DNA from: an uncultured Lachnospiraceae bacterium
GTDB taxonomy: Bacteria; Bacillota; Clostridia; Lachnospirales; Lachnospiraceae
Assembly: GCA_910578715.1 (NCBI GenBank)
Contig: CAJTRL010000058.1
Location: forward strand, 1-25,702
Length of the DNA stretch: 25,702 bases
Reading direction: 5' to 3'
Positions 23,631-25,702 of the stretch are shown here, piece by piece. Position numbers and translations under genes: made by a program. The notes under the pieces were generated by a model. The model did not search any database. It was not told the DNA's origin and was given only the letters and a program-made list of their open reading frames with translations. Position 1 is the stretch's first letter. Every line of letters starts with the position of its first letter.

Positions 23631-24830
23631 ATGCACATCGTAATCGCACCGGATTCCTTTAAGGGAACCCTTTCATCCAGCCAGATTATAGAAATTATAT
23701 CCGACGAAGGGCGCTTTCATTTTCCCGAAGCCAAAATCACAGGCATTCCCATTGCGGACGGCGGTGAAGGCACGCTTCAGGCCATACTCGCCTCGCGGAG
23801 CGGCATTGTCCGGGAAATAACGGTCTGCAATCCGCTTTTTGAAAAAACAAAAGCATCCTATGGCATATTTGAAGATAACGGCGGGGAATCCTCCGCTTTC
23901 ATTGAAATGGCTTCGGCATCCGGTCTTACGCTGCTTTCGCCTGACAAAAGAAACGCGCTGAAAACGAGTTCTTATGGAACGGGGGAGCTGATTGCGGATG
24001 CGTTAAAACAAGGCGTCCGCAATATCACGGCCGCCATAGGAGGAAGCGCTACCAACGACGGCGGAATGGGCGCTATGGCTGCGCTTGGTTTTCGTTTTCT
24101 GGATAATCACGACAGGGATGTTGTGCCTGTGGGAGAAAATTTGATTCGTGTTGCCCGTATTGATACTGCCGGCGCGCTGCCGGAACTGAAAGAAAAAATT
24201 TCTTTTACCGTGATGTGCGATGTCCGCAATCCCTTCACCGGTCCTGACGGCGCCACTTACACTTATGGGCCGCAGAAAGGAGCTTCCGAAGACGCGCTCG
24301 CGCTCCTGGAGGAAGGCATGCAGCATTTTGCCGATGTCATCAGACGGGATTTGGGGAAAGATATCAGGGATGTTCCCGGCGCCGGGGCCGCCGGCGGGCT
24401 GGGCGGCGCATTCTGTGCTTTTCTCGACGGGAAATTGAATTCCGGCATTCAGACCATGTTAGACCTGGTCCGCTTCGATTCCCTCATTGAAAACGCGGAT
24501 TTGATTATCACTGGCGAAGGGCGCGTGGATGGGCAGTCCGCTCAGGGAAAAGTTCTCTGGGGAATCGGAACCTGTGCCAAAGAAAAAGAAATTCCCGTAA
24601 TCGCCATCGTCGGCGGAATGCTTCCCGATGCCAGAACGCTTTACAACTGCGGCATCACGGCAATCGTCCCCGCGCTGAATTACGCAATGCCGTTATCGGA
24701 GGTGCTGAATCACGCCGATACTCTGCTGCATGACGCCGCTGAAAGAACTTTTCTGCTGCTTAAAACCGGGATGTCTTTTGCTTCCGGGAAACACTATACA
24801 GCCGCAAAACCAAACGACTTTTTCGTCTGA
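23631..24830 (+). CDS. Glycerate kinase (GlxK/GarK type)
   Basis: This enzyme phosphorylates D-glycerate with ATP; characterised members of this class such as E. coli GarK give 2-phosphoglycerate, which enters lower glycolysis. Family motifs are PDSFKGTLS (7-15), ADGGEGT (42-48), GGSATNDGG (137-145), GAGAAGGLGGA (250-260) and TGEGRVDGQS (294-303). At 399 residues it is about 15-20 longer than usual, with an unusual tail (GKHYTAAKPNDFFV). The last 37 bases overlap the 3' end of a convergent AAA ATPase gene fragment. GGGGG lies before the ATG at 23631. It is probably co-transcribed with the LacI-type gene and consumes the glycerate made by the phosphorylase of the divergent operon. Confidence 0.93.
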   Translation: MHIVIAPDSFKGTLSSSQIIEIISDEGRFHFPEAKITGIPIADGGEGTLQAILASRSGIVREITVCNPLFEKTKASYGIFEDNGGESSAFIEMASASGLTLLSPDKRNALKTSSYGTGELIADALKQGVRNITAAIGGSATNDGGMGAMAALGFRFLDNHDRDVVPVGENLIRVARIDTAGALPELKEKISFTVMCDVRNPFTGPDGATYTYGPQKGASEDALALLEEGMQHFADVIRRDLGKDIRDVPGAGAAGGLGGAFCAFLDGKLNSGIQTMLDLVRFDSLIENADLIITGEGRVDGQSAQGKVLWGIGTCAKEKEIPVIAIVGGMLPDARTLYNCGITAIVPALNYAMPLSEVLNHADTLLHDAAERTFLLLKTGMSFASGKHYTAAKPNDFFV

Positions 24831-25438
24831 CGGATATTCTGAACGCTGTCCGCATATTCCGACCGTTTAATCGCTTTCCGGACATCTTCACAGGTTATAG
24901 TCTGCATATCTTTTCTGGTATAGGTCTTCTTATTCTGTTCAAGAACACGGCCTGCCGTATAGATAACCGCCGTTTCAAGAAGGCTTCTCGCTTCACGTCC
25001 GTTGCCGAAGTTATCATCCTGAACCCGCGTTTTAAAATAAGCGCGCAGCATTGTCTCACAATTTTTATCCAGAAAGTAATGTCCGTTTTCGGCAAGGCGG
25101 AAAAAAATCTGAACCATCTCGTCAGGGTTATAGGAATCAAAATAAATCGTAGAAGTAATACGGCTTTTGATTCCCGGATTAGCGTCCAAAAAATCTTTCA
25201 TTTTATTATTTTTATCATTGACTTTCTTTCCGCCGTAACCGGCAAATATCACCAGCTTATCGGTAGAATGTTTCTCCAGTTCAATGATTAACTGGGCCAG
25301 CGCTTCTTTTGTAAAAGAATCATTCTCTCCACGGTCCCCTACAAGAGAATAAGCCTCATCAATCACAATGATATCGTGGTTTTCAAATAATGCCTTTGTT
25401 TTTGGTGCGGAATGGCCCACATACATACCTTTCAGTTA
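24794..25438 (-). pseudogene. 3' fragment of a SpoVK/CbbX-type AAA ATPase gene
   Basis: The remaining 210 residues are the second half of an AAA ATPase of the SpoVK/CbbX group. YVGHSAPKTKALFE leads into Walker B (VIDEA, fragment residues 21-25), then a sensor-1 region (KLVIFAGYGG), an arginine-finger region (NPGIKSRI) and the sensor-2-like GNGREARSLLE. The Walker A P-loop and everything before it are absent, so the fragment cannot hydrolyse ATP. Upstream of GMYVG the frame runs two codons and meets an in-frame stop at 25436-25438, where homology ends and mobile-element DNA begins. No ribosome site precedes the ATG at 25426. The intact gene may continue on the far side of the inserted element, beyond the window. 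Confidence 0.8.
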
Positions 25439-25702
25439 TCGTCTGTGCCGTCAAGACAAAAAAAGTGTGAACATGAAATTTAATAATTTCCACTCTGAAT
25501 ATCCCGTACAATCATGCGTTTTAGCTTATCCTGCAAGGTTTCTCTGCTTGTTTCGCTAAAGTGGCACGTCACAAAGTAGGTCGTTCTGCCTATGGTCTTT
25601 ACAAAGTGCGGTCGGCGTTCCTGTGCCTGTTGGTTCTCATTATTTTTTGGCATATACATAAATCTCCTTTACATGAAAAGAGGGCATACAGAGTAATCTC
25701 CA
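25433..25702. mobile_element. End of a TnpW-carrying transposon or integrative element (partial)
   Basis: From about 25433 rightward the sequence is no longer AAA ATPase. It contains the tnpW-like gene, and on the minus strand a possible upstream gene ends just before it (in-frame TAA overlapping the ribosome site). The point where ATPase homology stops marks the element edge to within roughly 10-40 bases. TnpW is typical of Tn4451-like and related Firmicutes elements moved by large serine recombinases, which is inferred here because no recombinase gene lies inside the window. Confidence 0.7.
25480..25659 (-). CDS. tnpW: TnpW-family transposon-encoded small protein
   Basis: This 59-residue protein reads MYMPKNNENQ at its start, then IGRTTYFVTCHFSETSRETL (residues 23-42) and DKLKRMIVRDI (44-54). 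That pattern matches the TnpW family (PF14202), first named in Tn4451 and common in integrative elements of gut Clostridia. Its role in transfer is not established. AAAGGAG (25670-25664) precedes two possible ATGs at 25659 and 25653, with gaps of four and ten bases. It is read toward the broken ATPase gene and appears to be the last gene of the element. Confidence 0.85.
   Translation of the reverse strand: MYMPKNNENQQAQERRPHFVKTIGRTTYFVTCHFSETSRETLQDKLKRMIVRDIQSGNY

Noticed and set aside
25669..25702. Partial gene entering from the right edge (minus strand, ending GDYSVCPLFM with the stop overlapping the tnpW ribosome site).
   Set aside because: Only ten codons are visible and no family can be named; plausible but not supportable as a feature.
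1..25702. CRISPR arrays, tRNA or rRNA genes, known riboswitch classes and toxin-antitoxin pairs.
   Set aside because: Looked for in all intergenic stretches on both strands. No spaced short repeats of CRISPR type, cloverleaf, or recognisable aptamer core was seen by eye.

Overview
The window looks like chromosomal DNA of a spore-forming, anaerobic Clostridia species, most likely a Lachnospiraceae-type gut organism. The reasons are a full spoIVA gene with a sigma-E-like promoter, a rubrerythrin, many lipoprotein signal peptides, strong GGAGG-type ribosome sites with some TTG starts, and TnpW of a Firmicutes conjugative or mobilizable element at the right edge. I read species-level origin no further than that.

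Layout, left to right. (1) 1-2825, minus strand: an edge hairpin, spoIVA with its own terminator and a candidate sigma-E promoter, and a beta-propeller lactonase-family protein. (2) 2896-7470: divergent promoters, then a plus-strand polyamine uptake operon made of an XRE-cupin regulator, potA, potB, potC and potD, tightly packed and with TTG starts chosen by ribosome-site position. (3) 12721-7554, minus strand: a loose run of DUF4153-like membrane protein, YkgJ-type cysteine cluster protein, acidic-linker lipoprotein, Gfo/Idh/MocA oxidoreductase and a small lipoprotein. (4) 13444-12902, minus strand: rubrerythrin with its own sigma-A promoter. (5) 22076-13624, minus strand: a seven-gene glycoside operon in the order GH13 subfamily-18 phosphorylase (best guess glucosylglycerate phosphorylase), solute-binding lipoprotein, two permeases, MDR oxidoreductase, Gfo/Idh/MocA oxidoreductase and GH4 glycosidase. 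(6) 22578-24830, plus strand: a divergent LacI-family repressor and a glycerate kinase. (7) 25438-24794, minus strand: the 3' part of a SpoVK/CbbX-type AAA ATPase gene, cut at its 5' side next to mobile-element DNA that encodes TnpW.

The centre of interest is regions 5 and 6. Phosphorolysis of glucosylglycerate gives glucose 1-phosphate and D-glycerate, and the divergent kinase would phosphorylate the glycerate. Both promoters carry the same 14-bp LacI/CcpA-type operator, which ties the two arms into one regulon. Gene content resembles the E. coli ycj cluster (YcjM phosphorylase, YcjNOP transporter, YcjQ and YcjS oxidoreductases, YcjW repressor). It differs by having glycerate kinase and a GH4 enzyme, and by lacking the YcjR epimerase and the YcjT/YcjU pair in this window. 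I infer a pathway that imports glycosides, edits them at C3 by oxidation and reduction, and cleaves them by two different chemistries. The transporter has no ATPase gene in the window.

The only gene-free stretch over 300 bases is 22077-22577, which holds the two divergent promoters, the operators and a separate short dyad.
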